A stretch of 5,186 nt of DNA from Anaerolineae bacterium (lineage in GTDB: Bacteria; Chloroflexota; Anaerolineae; B4-G1; SLSP01): assembly GCA_016927095.1 (NCBI GenBank), contig JAFGNI010000460.1, forward strand, positions 1 through 5,186, written 5' to 3'. Position 1 is the first letter of the stretch. Every line of letters starts with the position of its first letter. The position numbers were made by a program, and so were the translations under genes. The notes under the pieces are model-generated. The model ran no database searches and was not told the DNA's origin. It worked only from the letters and a program-made list of their open reading frames with translations. Below, piece by piece: positions 1-5,186 of the stretch.

Positions 1-638
1 ACGAAGGGGCACTCACAGTCCCCGCCGTACCAGTCCGTCTGCTGCGCGGCTTGCCCCCCAGCGCCGACGATGATGGGATCGCTCCACGTGCGCAGATCGA
101 GCGAGGTGCGACAGAAGACCGCAGATTGCGGCACCGCATCTCGCTTGTGGCCCATGTAGTAGCAGTGATAGACATCCCCGATCTTCAGGACCATAGGGTC
201 GCGGCTGTTGTCGTAAGGCCCTGAGAAGAGATCGGGCTGCCCGCTATCCCCCAGCACACGTTCGAACGATTTCCCATCCTCGCTCCTGGCAAGGCAAATT
301 CGGTTCCAGTCACCATAGAACATCAGGTACGAGCCGCCCTCCCTGATCACATGCGGGGCCTGCAGCCCTCCGGGCGTCTCGCCCAGATCGGCGCGTGCCT
401 CCATCGCGATTCCCATCGGCATCCAATGCTTGGACCGCAGGTCGGCGCCCTCCCAGCGATAGAAGAGCCGGCTCTGCCCGCCGCACGCCGTGCCCCGGAT
501 GCATGACCAGAGCTGCCAGGTACCATCTGCAGCCTGCCACACTGCGAAGTCTACAGGTTGCTGTTGGGGCGTTATATAGGGCCCCAGGTCCGGATCGCCT
601 GCTACCTGCCACCACTCACTCACAATCCGAGGTCGCAT
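1..638 (-). CDS. Glycoside hydrolase-like beta-propeller protein (GH32/GH43-like), 3' end missing
   Basis: Open from an ATG at 636-638 to the left edge without a stop, giving about 212 visible residues; the C-terminus is outside the window. The start is well supported: AAAGGAGA lies 8 bases upstream. No signal peptide is visible (it begins MRPRIVSEWW), so a cytoplasmic location is inferred. Repeated short strand patterns such as GTWQLWSC (about 39-46), GSYLMFYGDW (102-111) and DVYHCYYMG (155-163) fit the blades of a five-bladed propeller. SRDPMV (D147) resembles the RDP motif of GH32 enzymes, and CECPF (E209) resembles their ECP acid/base motif. The N-terminal NDPNG nucleophile motif of GH32 is absent; D30 in PVDFAVWQ is the best positional substitute. 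Family knowledge: such proteins are usually annotated as family 43 or 32 glycosylhydrolases. Substrate unknown. It follows the alkA-like gene by 43 bases on the same strand and may be cotranscribed with it. Confidence 0.8.
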   Translation of the reverse strand, partial: MRPRIVSEWWQVAGDPDLGPYITPQQQPVDFAVWQAADGTWQLWSCIRGTACGGQSRLFYRWEGADLRSKHWMPMGIAMEARADLGETPGGLQAPHVIREGGSYLMFYGDWNRICLARSEDGKSFERVLGDSGQPDLFSGPYDNSRDPMVLKIGDVYHCYYMGHKRDAVPQSAVFCRTSLDLRTWSDPIIVGAGGQAAQQTDWYGGDCECPF

Positions 639-645
639 GTCGGCT

Positions 646-653
646 TCTCCTTT
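646..653 (-). promoter_or_regulatory. Shine-Dalgarno of the propeller glycoside hydrolase gene
   Basis: On the minus strand this reads AAAGGAGA, a near-complete match to the anti-Shine-Dalgarno of 16S rRNA. The spacing from its AAGGAG core to the ATG ending at 638 is 8 bases. It fixes the start of a gene whose reading frame is only partly in the window. Confidence 0.8.
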
Positions 654-681
654 CGCTGCATAGTGCTGCCGCGGTCAAACG

Positions 682-1353
682 TTATCCTCTCCCGCGCACG
701 CTCAGGTAATGATGCCACAGGATCCGCGCCGCTACCGCTCGCCACGGGCGCCACGCCTCGGCGATGGTATCGACCTCCGGGTAACTCGGAATGGAGGCCA
801 GTCCTCGTAGGTCCTGGATCGCCTTGGCGAGCGCCAGGTCGCCCGACGGCCATGCGTCGGGTCTGCGCAAGCAGAAGAGCAGATAGGTATCGGCCGTCCA
901 CGGCCCGATGCCCCTGATCGCCACCAGGGTCGCTCGAGCCACCTCGTCATCCATCCGCCCGACCTCATCCAGGTTCAGTTCGCCACCGATAGTGCCCTTT
1001 GCAAGCCCGCAGACGTACCCCGCCTTCTGGCGGCTGAACCCGATATCCTTCAACATGGCATCGTCCAGCGTCATGAACCGCTCGGGCGTGACGGTTTCGA
1101 TACACCGCTCGAGCTTGGCTAAGGCGGCCTCCGCCGATTCCAGGGAAACCTGTTGCGAAAGGATCGCCAGAACCAGACCCGGGAATCCCGGCTCGTGCGC
1201 CCAAAACGGTGGTATACCCCATCTGTCAATGACGTAAGCCATCTCGGGGTCAGAGCGGGTGAGCTCGTGGATTGCCCGTACGAATGTCTCCTGCGTCAGA
1301 GTATCAGCAGCAGGCAGCGACAGTCTCGAAGATCCATTTTCAGGTCCAGGCAT
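682..1353 (-). CDS. DNA-3-methyladenine glycosylase II, short AlkA type (HhH-GPD)
   Basis: A 223-residue base-excision repair glycosylase predicted to remove alkylated purines such as 3-methyladenine from DNA. Visible motifs in order: LAILSQQVS (about 62-70), typical of the AlkA/MAG branch; the helix-hairpin-helix around IRGIGPWTADTY (146-157), which grips the DNA backbone; the catalytic aspartate in PSGDLAL (D172); and WRPWRAVAARILWHHY (201-216), the conserved AlkA-family C-terminal helix. There is no cysteine cluster for an iron-sulfur site, which argues against endonuclease III or MutY. It is shorter than E. coli AlkA (282 residues) because it lacks the N-terminal TBP-like domain, as is common in MAG-like bacterial members. 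The ATG at 1353 is the only reasonable start before the conserved region. It has no Shine-Dalgarno but has a TATACT box 7 bases upstream, suggesting leaderless translation. It stops with TAA at 682-684. Its placement among sugar genes is probably incidental. Exact base specificity cannot be told from sequence. Confidence 0.93.
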   Translation of the reverse strand: MPGPENGSSRLSLPAADTLTQETFVRAIHELTRSDPEMAYVIDRWGIPPFWAHEPGFPGLVLAILSQQVSLESAEAALAKLERCIETVTPERFMTLDDAMLKDIGFSRQKAGYVCGLAKGTIGGELNLDEVGRMDDEVARATLVAIRGIGPWTADTYLLFCLRRPDAWPSGDLALAKAIQDLRGLASIPSYPEVDTIAEAWRPWRAVAARILWHHYLSVRGRG

Positions 1354-1360
1354 GGCTGCG

Positions 1361-1388
1361 AGTATAGTCAGGTCAGCGCCGCGGGAAA
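1361..1388 (-). promoter_or_regulatory. Candidate promoter of the alkA-like gene, leaderless arrangement
   Basis: The minus strand reads TATACT at 1366-1361, five of six matches to the TATAAT consensus, in otherwise GC-rich sequence. Seven bases (CGCAGCC) separate it from the ATG, so the expected transcription start falls on or next to the A of the start codon. The -35 is weak: TTTCCC at 1388-1383 with a 16-base spacer, three of six matches. No purine-rich ribosome site lies between box and start, which agrees with a leaderless mRNA. This is a pattern call only. Confidence 0.45.
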
Positions 1389-1459
1389 CTCATCGGCACA
1401 ATCCGTGGCGGCGTTCCACGCCATGCTTCGGGATGGCCTTTCTTTGACATGGGTACACA

Positions 1460-1492
1460 AGACGCCTGCCGGGTGCTTACCGGCAGGCGTCT
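1460..1492 (-). terminator. Hairpin terminator downstream of fucI
   Basis: GACGCCTGCCGG (1461-1472) and CCGGCAGGCGTC (1480-1491) are perfectly complementary 12-base arms around a 7-base loop, and an A-T pair extends the stem to 13. On the minus strand the stem is followed by TTGTGT, a short imperfect U-rich run, whereas the plus-strand side lacks one. It begins about 50 bases past the fucI stop and ahead of the alkA promoter candidate, as expected for a terminator separating the two transcripts. The weak U-tract is the main reservation. Confidence 0.75.
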
Positions 1493-1512
1493 CGTCTGGA
1501 CCATCCTCCAGC

Positions 1513-1539
1513 GGACCGGGATACGACGCGCCCCGGTCC
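1513..1539 (-). other. Second hairpin immediately after the fucI stop
   Basis: GGACCGGG (1513-1520) pairs perfectly with CCCGGTCC (1532-1539) around an 11-base loop. It lies 4 bases past the fucI stop codon (1544-1546) and has no U-tract on either side. With the stronger hairpin at 1460-1492 it makes a two-hairpin 3' end. Possible roles are protection of the mRNA 3' end or a pause ahead of the main terminator; these are inferences. Confidence 0.5.
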
Positions 1540-1543
1540 TGAC

Positions 1544-3358
1544 CTAACCGTACACGGGTCCGAAATTCGCGCAGGCGCGGAAGTCCGCACCCATCGGATC
1601 CTGTGCTCCGAAGGCTGTCCACGCACCCGGGCGGTAGACCTGCTCCTCGGGCACGTTGTGCATATAGACCGGGATACGCAGCATCGACGCCAGCGTGATC
1701 AGGTCAGCCCCTATATAGCCGTAGCTGATCGCACCGTGGTTGGCGCCCCAGGCGTTCATCACCGAGTAGACATCGCGGAAGGGACCCACCCCATTCGTGC
1801 GAGGCACAAACCAGGTTGTCGGCCACGTCGGATCCGTCCGAGAATCGAGCTTGCTGTGGACCTCATCGGGCAACTCAACCACGACGCCCTCAGCGATCTG
1901 CAGCGCCGGGCCAAGCCCTTCCACCCAATTCAGGCGCGACATCGTGACCGGCATACCGCCGCGGGACACAAAGTGGCTGGACCATCCGCCACCGCGGAAG
2001 TACTCGACATTGCCAGGATACCACAGCGTCGCATCGAGACACGCCTTCGCGTCGTCAGCGGTGACATCCCACCACTGCTTCATACCGGGCTTTCCATCGA
2101 TGGTCTGCTGGCCCGTCGCGTCCAGCGCGGTGGAGCCGGAGTTAATCAGATGCAGGAAACCGCCTGCTGCGTCGCCGGTCACCTGATATCCCGTCACGCG
2201 TTTCACCGCCTCCGGGCTCCAGTAGGTGCGCACGTCGGAAAAGATCTGCGCCCGCCCGGTCAGCAGATGGCCGAACAACATCGAGACGCCATTGAGCGCG
2301 TCGTTCTCCGTCGCAACCACGTAGGGCTGCCGGACACCGTTCCAGTCAAAGGAGGAGTTGAGGATGGCCTCCATGAAGTCACCGTTCGGGAAGTGGTCGG
2401 TCCACTGGCGCTGCCCCTGGAACCCGCTAGCAATCGCGTTGTGCCCCAGAGCCTCCTCGCCGAACCCCAACTCGGCCAACCGCGGGTTGCCCACCATCAG
2501 GTCCCGCGCGATCATCGCCATCTTGACCGACAGCTCCCAGTCGTGGGCCTTCTGCTCGGGGGTTCGCTGCTTCGCGGGCGGATTGTGATCGTCGCCCTCG
2601 TGGCATAGCTCCTTGACCCAGGTTATCGCCGCCTCAAACTCCTCAGGGTCATAGATCCCCTCGTCAAAGCGGCGGACGAACTCAGTCATGTCGACCGATT
2701 CGGCCCGCATACCCAGATACTGCTCAAAGAAAGAGGGTTGCACGATCGAGCCGGCGATACCCATCGAGACACTGCCCATCGAAAGATATGACTTGCCACG
2801 CATTCGGGCCACGCTAAGCCCCGCACGCGCGAACCGCAGTAGCTTCTCCCTCACATCCGCTGGGATCGACTCATCGCCTGCATCCTGGACATCGCGCCCG
2901 TAGATTGTGAACGCGGGCAGCCCCTTCTGTGTGTGTGCCGCGCCGACTGCCGCGAGGTAGACGGCGCCCGGACGCTCAGTGCCGTTGAAGCCCCAGATGG
3001 CCTTTGGGATCAGTGGGTCCATATCCATCGTCTCGGACCCATAGCACCAGCACGGTGTCACCGTCAGCGACAGGCCCACGTTCTCCTTGCTGAACTTCTC
3101 GGCAGCCATCGCCGCTTCAGCCGCACCGCCAATGCACTGGTCGGCAATCACGCACTCCACGGGCAAGCCGTTCGGGTGTCGCAGGTTCTCGCTGAGGAAG
3201 CGGGCGACGTTCCTCGCCATCCCCATCGTCTGATCCTCAAGCGACTCGCGCACCCCTCTGCGCCGCCCATCGATCGTAGGGCGAATGCCGATCTTGGGCA
3301 TCGAGCCAATCAAACGGTTCTGCGGGGGAGTCATCTTCAGTCCTTTTCCGTTAGCCAT
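1544..3358 (-). CDS. fucI: L-fucose isomerase
   Basis: Mn2+-dependent cytoplasmic isomerase that converts L-fucose to L-fuculose (family members also take D-arabinose), the first step of the phosphorylative L-fucose pathway; the family forms hexamers. From the chosen ATG the protein has 604 residues, against 591 in E. coli FucI, to which it aligns along its whole length by memory. Key stretches: [12 protein letters not shown] near the N-terminus, [36 protein letters not shown], and [11 protein letters not shown]. Counted from this start, the metal and catalytic residues are E351 in [11 protein letters not shown]375 in IFSDVRT and H541 in WGANHG, matching E337, D361 and H528 of E. coli. An in-frame ATG at 3385 would add 9 residues, but AGGAGG sits 4 bases before the ATG at 3356-3358, so this start is preferred. 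About 20 residues precede the family core. It has its own promoter and operator candidates upstream and a hairpin terminator downstream, so it is probably monocistronic. Fuculokinase and aldolase genes are not in the window. Confidence 0.97.
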   Translation of the reverse strand: MANGKGLKMTPPQNRLIGSMPKIGIRPTIDGRRRGVRESLEDQTMGMARNVARFLSENLRHPNGLPVECVIADQCIGGAAEAAMAAEKFSKENVGLSLTVTPCWCYGSETMDMDPLIPKAIWGFNGTERPGAVYLAAVGAAHTQKGLPAFTIYGRDVQDAGDESIPADVREKLLRFARAGLSVARMRGKSYLSMGSVSMGIAGSIVQPSFFEQYLGMRAESVDMTEFVRRFDEGIYDPEEFEAAITWVKELCHEGDDHNPPAKQRTPEQKAHDWELSVKMAMIARDLMVGNPRLAELGFGEEALGHNAIASGFQGQRQWTDHFPNGDFMEAILNSSFDWNGVRQPYVVATENDALNGVSMLFGHLLTGRAQIFSDVRTYWSPEAVKRVTGYQVTGDAAGGFLHLINSGSTALDATGQQTIDGKPGMKQWWDVTADDAKACLDATLWYPGNVEYFRGGGWSSHFVSRGGMPVTMSRLNWVEGLGPALQIAEGVVVELPDEVHSKLDSRTDPTWPTTWFVPRTNGVGPFRDVYSVMNAWGANHGAISYGYIGADLITLASMLRIPVYMHNVPEEQVYRPGAWTAFGAQDPMGADFRACANFGPVYG

Positions 3359-3362
3359 GGAT

Positions 3363-3368
3363 CCTCCT
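3363..3368 (-). promoter_or_regulatory. Shine-Dalgarno that decides the fucI start
   Basis: The minus strand reads AGGAGG, a perfect Shine-Dalgarno core, 4 bases before the ATG ending at 3358. The spacing is slightly short. The alternative upstream ATG at 3385 has only CGGAA near it, and the ATG at 3301 that begins the conserved core has nothing comparable. Confidence 0.8.
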
Positions 3369-3380
3369 GTCTTGATGAAT

Positions 3381-3408
3381 AGCATAGTTCCGACACAATA
3401 AGAGGTAA
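3381..3408 (-). promoter_or_regulatory. Candidate sigma-70-like promoter of fucI
   Basis: On the minus strand TTACCT (3408-3403, three of six matches to TTGACA) is followed after 16 bases by TATGCT (3386-3381, four of six matches to TATAAT). It would start transcription about 15 bases before the fucI ATG, leaving a short leader that includes the AGGAGG site. The -10 box overlaps the rejected upstream ATG at 3385, a further argument for the downstream start. Confidence 0.4.
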
Positions 3409-3434
3409 GTCGGGTGGCGTTCGCGCCTCCCGGA

Positions 3435-3448
3435 TGACAACGTTACCA
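3435..3448. promoter_or_regulatory. Candidate LacI/CcpA-family operator upstream of fucI
   Basis: TGACAACGTTACCA fits the dyad consensus TGWNANCGNTNWCA of CcpA/LacI-family operators at all but one position, with the central CG and the perfect AACGTT core. It lies 26 bases upstream of the -35 candidate and about 76 bases before the fucI ATG. Sugar-isomerase genes are often controlled by LacI-family regulators, so the location is sensible. No regulator gene is in the window, and a match to a degenerate 14-mer can arise by chance. Confidence 0.4.
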
Positions 3449-3471
3449 TATCCGGCCCAACACAATACCGA

Positions 3472-3481
3472 CTACCGGTAG
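3472..3481. repeat. Perfect 10-bp palindrome CTACCGGTAG
   Basis: A perfect inverted repeat with a central CG, 23 bases further from fucI than the LacI-like site. It could be a second regulator half-site pair or simply a chance palindrome; the flanking bases do not extend the symmetry. Confidence 0.3.
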
Positions 3482-3553
3482 ATCTCGCTGCATGACTCCA
3501 TTTAAGCATCATCAGGCGCGAATGTCAAACTATCCCGCGCCCCTCTGCATGGT

Positions 3554-3614
3554 GAGCGGCTCCCGGCTTCCGAGCGGCTCCCGGCTTCCGAGCGGCTCCC
3601 CGCTTCCGAGCGGC
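3554..3614. repeat. 18-bp GC-rich tandem repeat, about 3.4 copies
   Basis: The unit GAGCGGCTCCCGGCTTCC occurs at 3554-3571 and again at 3572-3589 without change. A third copy at 3590-3607 has one G-to-C change, and a partial fourth (GAGCGGC) lies at 3608-3614. It lies 24 bases past the GH3 stop, between that gene and fucI. In the third copy the change creates a perfect 5-bp stem (CCGCT/AGCGG, 3600-3613), and a neighbouring stem GCGGC/GCCGC occurs at 3610-3623. The unit is a multiple of three, but I see no supported gene reading through it. It may be a replication-slippage array or act as structured RNA at the GH3 mRNA 3' end; no T-run follows. Confidence 0.9.
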
Positions 3615-3638
3615 CTGAGCCGCCCTGCATCAAGGCCG

Positions 3639-5186
3639 TTAGTTCCCAATTACCTCAAACCGTCCAAAGCTGCCCGCGGCTCCCATAGCCGGCTGGCCTC
3701 CCCCCACGAACAGCTCAAACGCACCCGGCTCGATCACGCGGCGACCGTCGTCCAGGACCACGCTCATCTGCTCAGGCGCGATCGTGAACGTGATCTGCTG
3801 GACCTCACCAGGCGCGAGATGGACCCGCTTAAACCCAACAAGCTGCTGCACCGGGACAGGCACCGAGGCCTCGCGGTCCTTCAGATACACCTGGACCACT
3901 TCGTCACCAGCCCGATCCCCCGTGTTCTCCACAGCCACCGTGACCTCGACCGCGATGCCGGGCTCAACCGTCAATGAGCTCAACACCTGGCTACCATAGG
4001 CGAATGTCGTATAGCTCAGCCCATGGCCGAAGGGATAGAGCGGCATGCCCCGGAAGTAGCGGTAGGTGTGCCCTTCCATCCGGTAGTCCCGGAATGGCGG
4101 CAGATCGTCCACCGACCGGTAGAACGTGACTGGCAACCGTCCCGCGGGGTTGATATCGCCAAAGAGCACATCGGCCAGCGCCGTTCCTCCCTCCTCACCG
4201 GGATACCAGAGCTCTACCACCGCAGCGGCGTGGGCCTCGGCCCAGGTCGCGGCAACGGCACTTCCGTTCAACAGGACGACCACGACCGGCTTGCCCGTCG
4301 TGGACACCGCCTCGAGCAATGCCTCCTGCACCCCGGGCAGGCCGATATCCACCCGATCGCCGGTGCTCCGCTCGCCACCCTCGACGCCCTCCTGCTGACC
4401 CTCCTCGCCTTCGATCAGCTGCGAGAGACCCATCACGGCAATGACCACGTCGGCGTCCCTGGCCGCGGCAACGGCCTCGGCAAATCCGGATGTGTCCTTG
4501 CTCCGGATGCCACAGCCCCTGGCATAGGTCACCTCGACGCTGTCCCCAACCTTGCGCCGGATACCCTCGAGCGGGGTCACAGAAGCCGACGGGAAACCGT
4601 TGTAGTTGCCTAACAGGATAATGGGATCGTCGGCATTGGGCCCGACCACGGCGATCTTCTTGAGCATCTTGGGCAAGGGCAAACAGCCCGTATTCTTGAG
4701 TAGGACAATCGACTCCTGCGCCATCTGGAGGGCCAACGCACGGTGCTCTGCCGAGTCATTGACCTCGATGGGGATGCTGGCGTAGGGCACGCGCTCGGGC
4801 GGGTCAAACATCCCCAGGCGGAAGCGCGCCGTGAAAAGCCGTGTCACAGCCGTATCGATCGTCGCCTCAGTGATGAGCCCCTTCTCGACCGCAATGAGCA
4901 GCGACTTGTAGACCTCGCCGCAGTTCAGGTCACATCCGTTGGTCACGGCCATCGCCGCGGCCTCTTCTGGCGTGCCAACGACCTGATGGTGCGCGAAGAT
5001 ATCGCGTATCGCGCCGCAGTCCGACACCACATAGCCCTCAAAGCCCCACTCGTCCCGCAGGATCTGCTGAAGCAGCGTCGTGCTGGCACAGCAGGGCTCC
5101 CCGTTGGTCCGGTTGTAGGCGCCCATCACCGAATACGCCCCGGCCTCGCGGACCGTCGCCTCAAAGGCCGGAAGGTACGTCTCGCG
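3639..5186 (-). CDS. Glycoside hydrolase family 3 (beta-glucosidase/beta-xylosidase type), 5' end missing
   Basis: Retaining exo-glycosidase that releases terminal beta-linked glucose, xylose or similar sugars from oligosaccharides. The frame is open to the right edge, so the N-terminus, including any signal peptide, lies outside the window; about 515 residues are visible. The methionine and valine codons at 5124-5129 are internal, since family sequence (RETYLPAFEA) continues upstream. In order: the end of the N-terminal barrel with VMGAYNRTNGEPCC, and the nucleophile aspartate in VVSDCGAI (codon 5019-5021). The SDCG form, rather than SDWG, is seen in the beta-xylosidase-like branch. Next come the GH3 C-terminal domain with ESIVLLKN and the acid/base region EGEEG...DRVDIGLPGVQ; then PAGRLPVTFY, YPFGHGLSY and a fibronectin III-like domain (VENTGDRAGDEVVQVYL to LAPGEVQQITF). 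It stops with TAA at 3639-3641. It is separated from fucI by 280 bases and probably forms a different transcript. The exact sugar released cannot be assigned. Confidence 0.95.
   Translation of the reverse strand, partial: RETYLPAFEATVREAGAYSVMGAYNRTNGEPCCASTTLLQQILRDEWGFEGYVVSDCGAIRDIFAHHQVVGTPEEAAAMAVTNGCDLNCGEVYKSLLIAVEKGLITEATIDTAVTRLFTARFRLGMFDPPERVPYASIPIEVNDSAEHRALALQMAQESIVLLKNTGCLPLPKMLKKIAVVGPNADDPIILLGNYNGFPSASVTPLEGIRRKVGDSVEVTYARGCGIRSKDTSGFAEAVAAARDADVVIAVMGLSQLIEGEEGQQEGVEGGERSTGDRVDIGLPGVQEALLEAVSTTGKPVVVVLLNGSAVAATWAEAHAAAVVELWYPGEEGGTALADVLFGDINPAGRLPVTFYRSVDDLPPFRDYRMEGHTYRYFRGMPLYPFGHGLSYTTFAYGSQVLSSLTVEPGIAVEVTVAVENTGDRAGDEVVQVYLKDREASVPVPVQQLVGFKRVHLAPGEVQQITFTIAPEQMSVVLDDGRRVIEPGAFELFVGGGQPAMGAAGSFGRFEVIGN

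Noticed and set aside
310..615. Minus-strand frame of 101 codons overlapping the propeller gene
   Set aside because: It is in a different frame from the supported propeller protein, has a low-complexity R/G/A composition, and lacks the strong ribosome site that the ATG at 638 has.
1419..1448. GCCAT/ATGGC stem followed by CTTTCTTT on the plus strand, resembling a terminator
   Set aside because: The stem has only five pairs and there is no plus-strand gene upstream for it to end.
1658..2608. Long plus-strand open frame of 316 codons
   Set aside because: Entirely antisense to fucI, whose conserved protein leaves no doubt about the coding strand. Its translation is rich in R, H, P and V with no recognisable domain, as expected for a GC-rich shadow frame.
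3355..3365. Adjacent CCATGG and GGATCC six-base palindromes at the fucI start, which could suggest a cloning junction
   Set aside because: The sequence is explained by the ATG context and the Shine-Dalgarno; flanking sequence is continuous natural coding and promoter DNA with no vector sequence.
3554..3614. Tandem repeat as a CRISPR array
   Set aside because: Units are 18 bp, directly abutting, with no spacers and no cas genes in the window.
3492..3977. Plus-strand frame of 161 codons running through the tandem repeat (GSRLPS-like repeats)
   Set aside because: Most of it is antisense to the end of the GH3 gene, and the peptide repeat is just the 18-bp DNA repeat read in frame. There is no ribosome site before the start.
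4023..4613. Plus-strand frame of 196 codons
   Set aside because: Antisense to the conserved C-terminal part of the GH3 protein, with no family resemblance of its own.

Overview
The window is a high-GC bacterial chromosomal segment in which all four genes lie on the minus strand. Transcription therefore runs from the right edge to the left edge. The order is: a family 3 glycoside hydrolase (5'-truncated by the right edge), L-fucose isomerase, an AlkA-type DNA-3-methyladenine glycosylase, and a beta-propeller glycoside-hydrolase-like protein (3'-truncated by the left edge). The gene content resembles carbohydrate-utilisation loci of free-living or plant-debris-degrading bacteria. From memory of family members, the propeller protein looks like those of Planctomycetes, Armatimonadetes and related groups, but the phylum cannot be fixed from this window.

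Region by region: 3639-5186 holds the GH3 enzyme, with its nucleophile motif, acid/base region and C-terminal fibronectin III-like domain. The gap 3359-3638 holds a 3.4-copy 18-bp GC-rich tandem repeat just past the GH3 stop, a 10-bp palindrome, a LacI/CcpA-like operator candidate, a repeated TATTGTGT element, a weak sigma-70-like promoter and a strong Shine-Dalgarno for the isomerase. Positions 1544-3358 hold fucI. The gap 1354-1543 holds two consecutive hairpins that probably end the fucI transcript, then a TATACT box placed so that the next mRNA would be leaderless. Positions 682-1353 hold the AlkA-type gene, and 1-638 hold the start of the propeller protein behind a clear Shine-Dalgarno, 43 bases after the alkA stop.

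Functionally, the GH3 enzyme would release monosaccharides from plant or microbial glycans, and FucI would convert L-fucose (or D-arabinose) to the ketose. The kinase and aldolase needed next are not in the window. The propeller protein is probably another glycan-active enzyme. The alkA gene is a DNA-repair gene that happens to sit among them. I found no convincing new biological system. The second-look items are the fucI control region, the leaderless start of alkA, the tandem repeat, and the unusual catalytic signature of the propeller protein. The long plus-strand open frames are antisense shadows of these genes.
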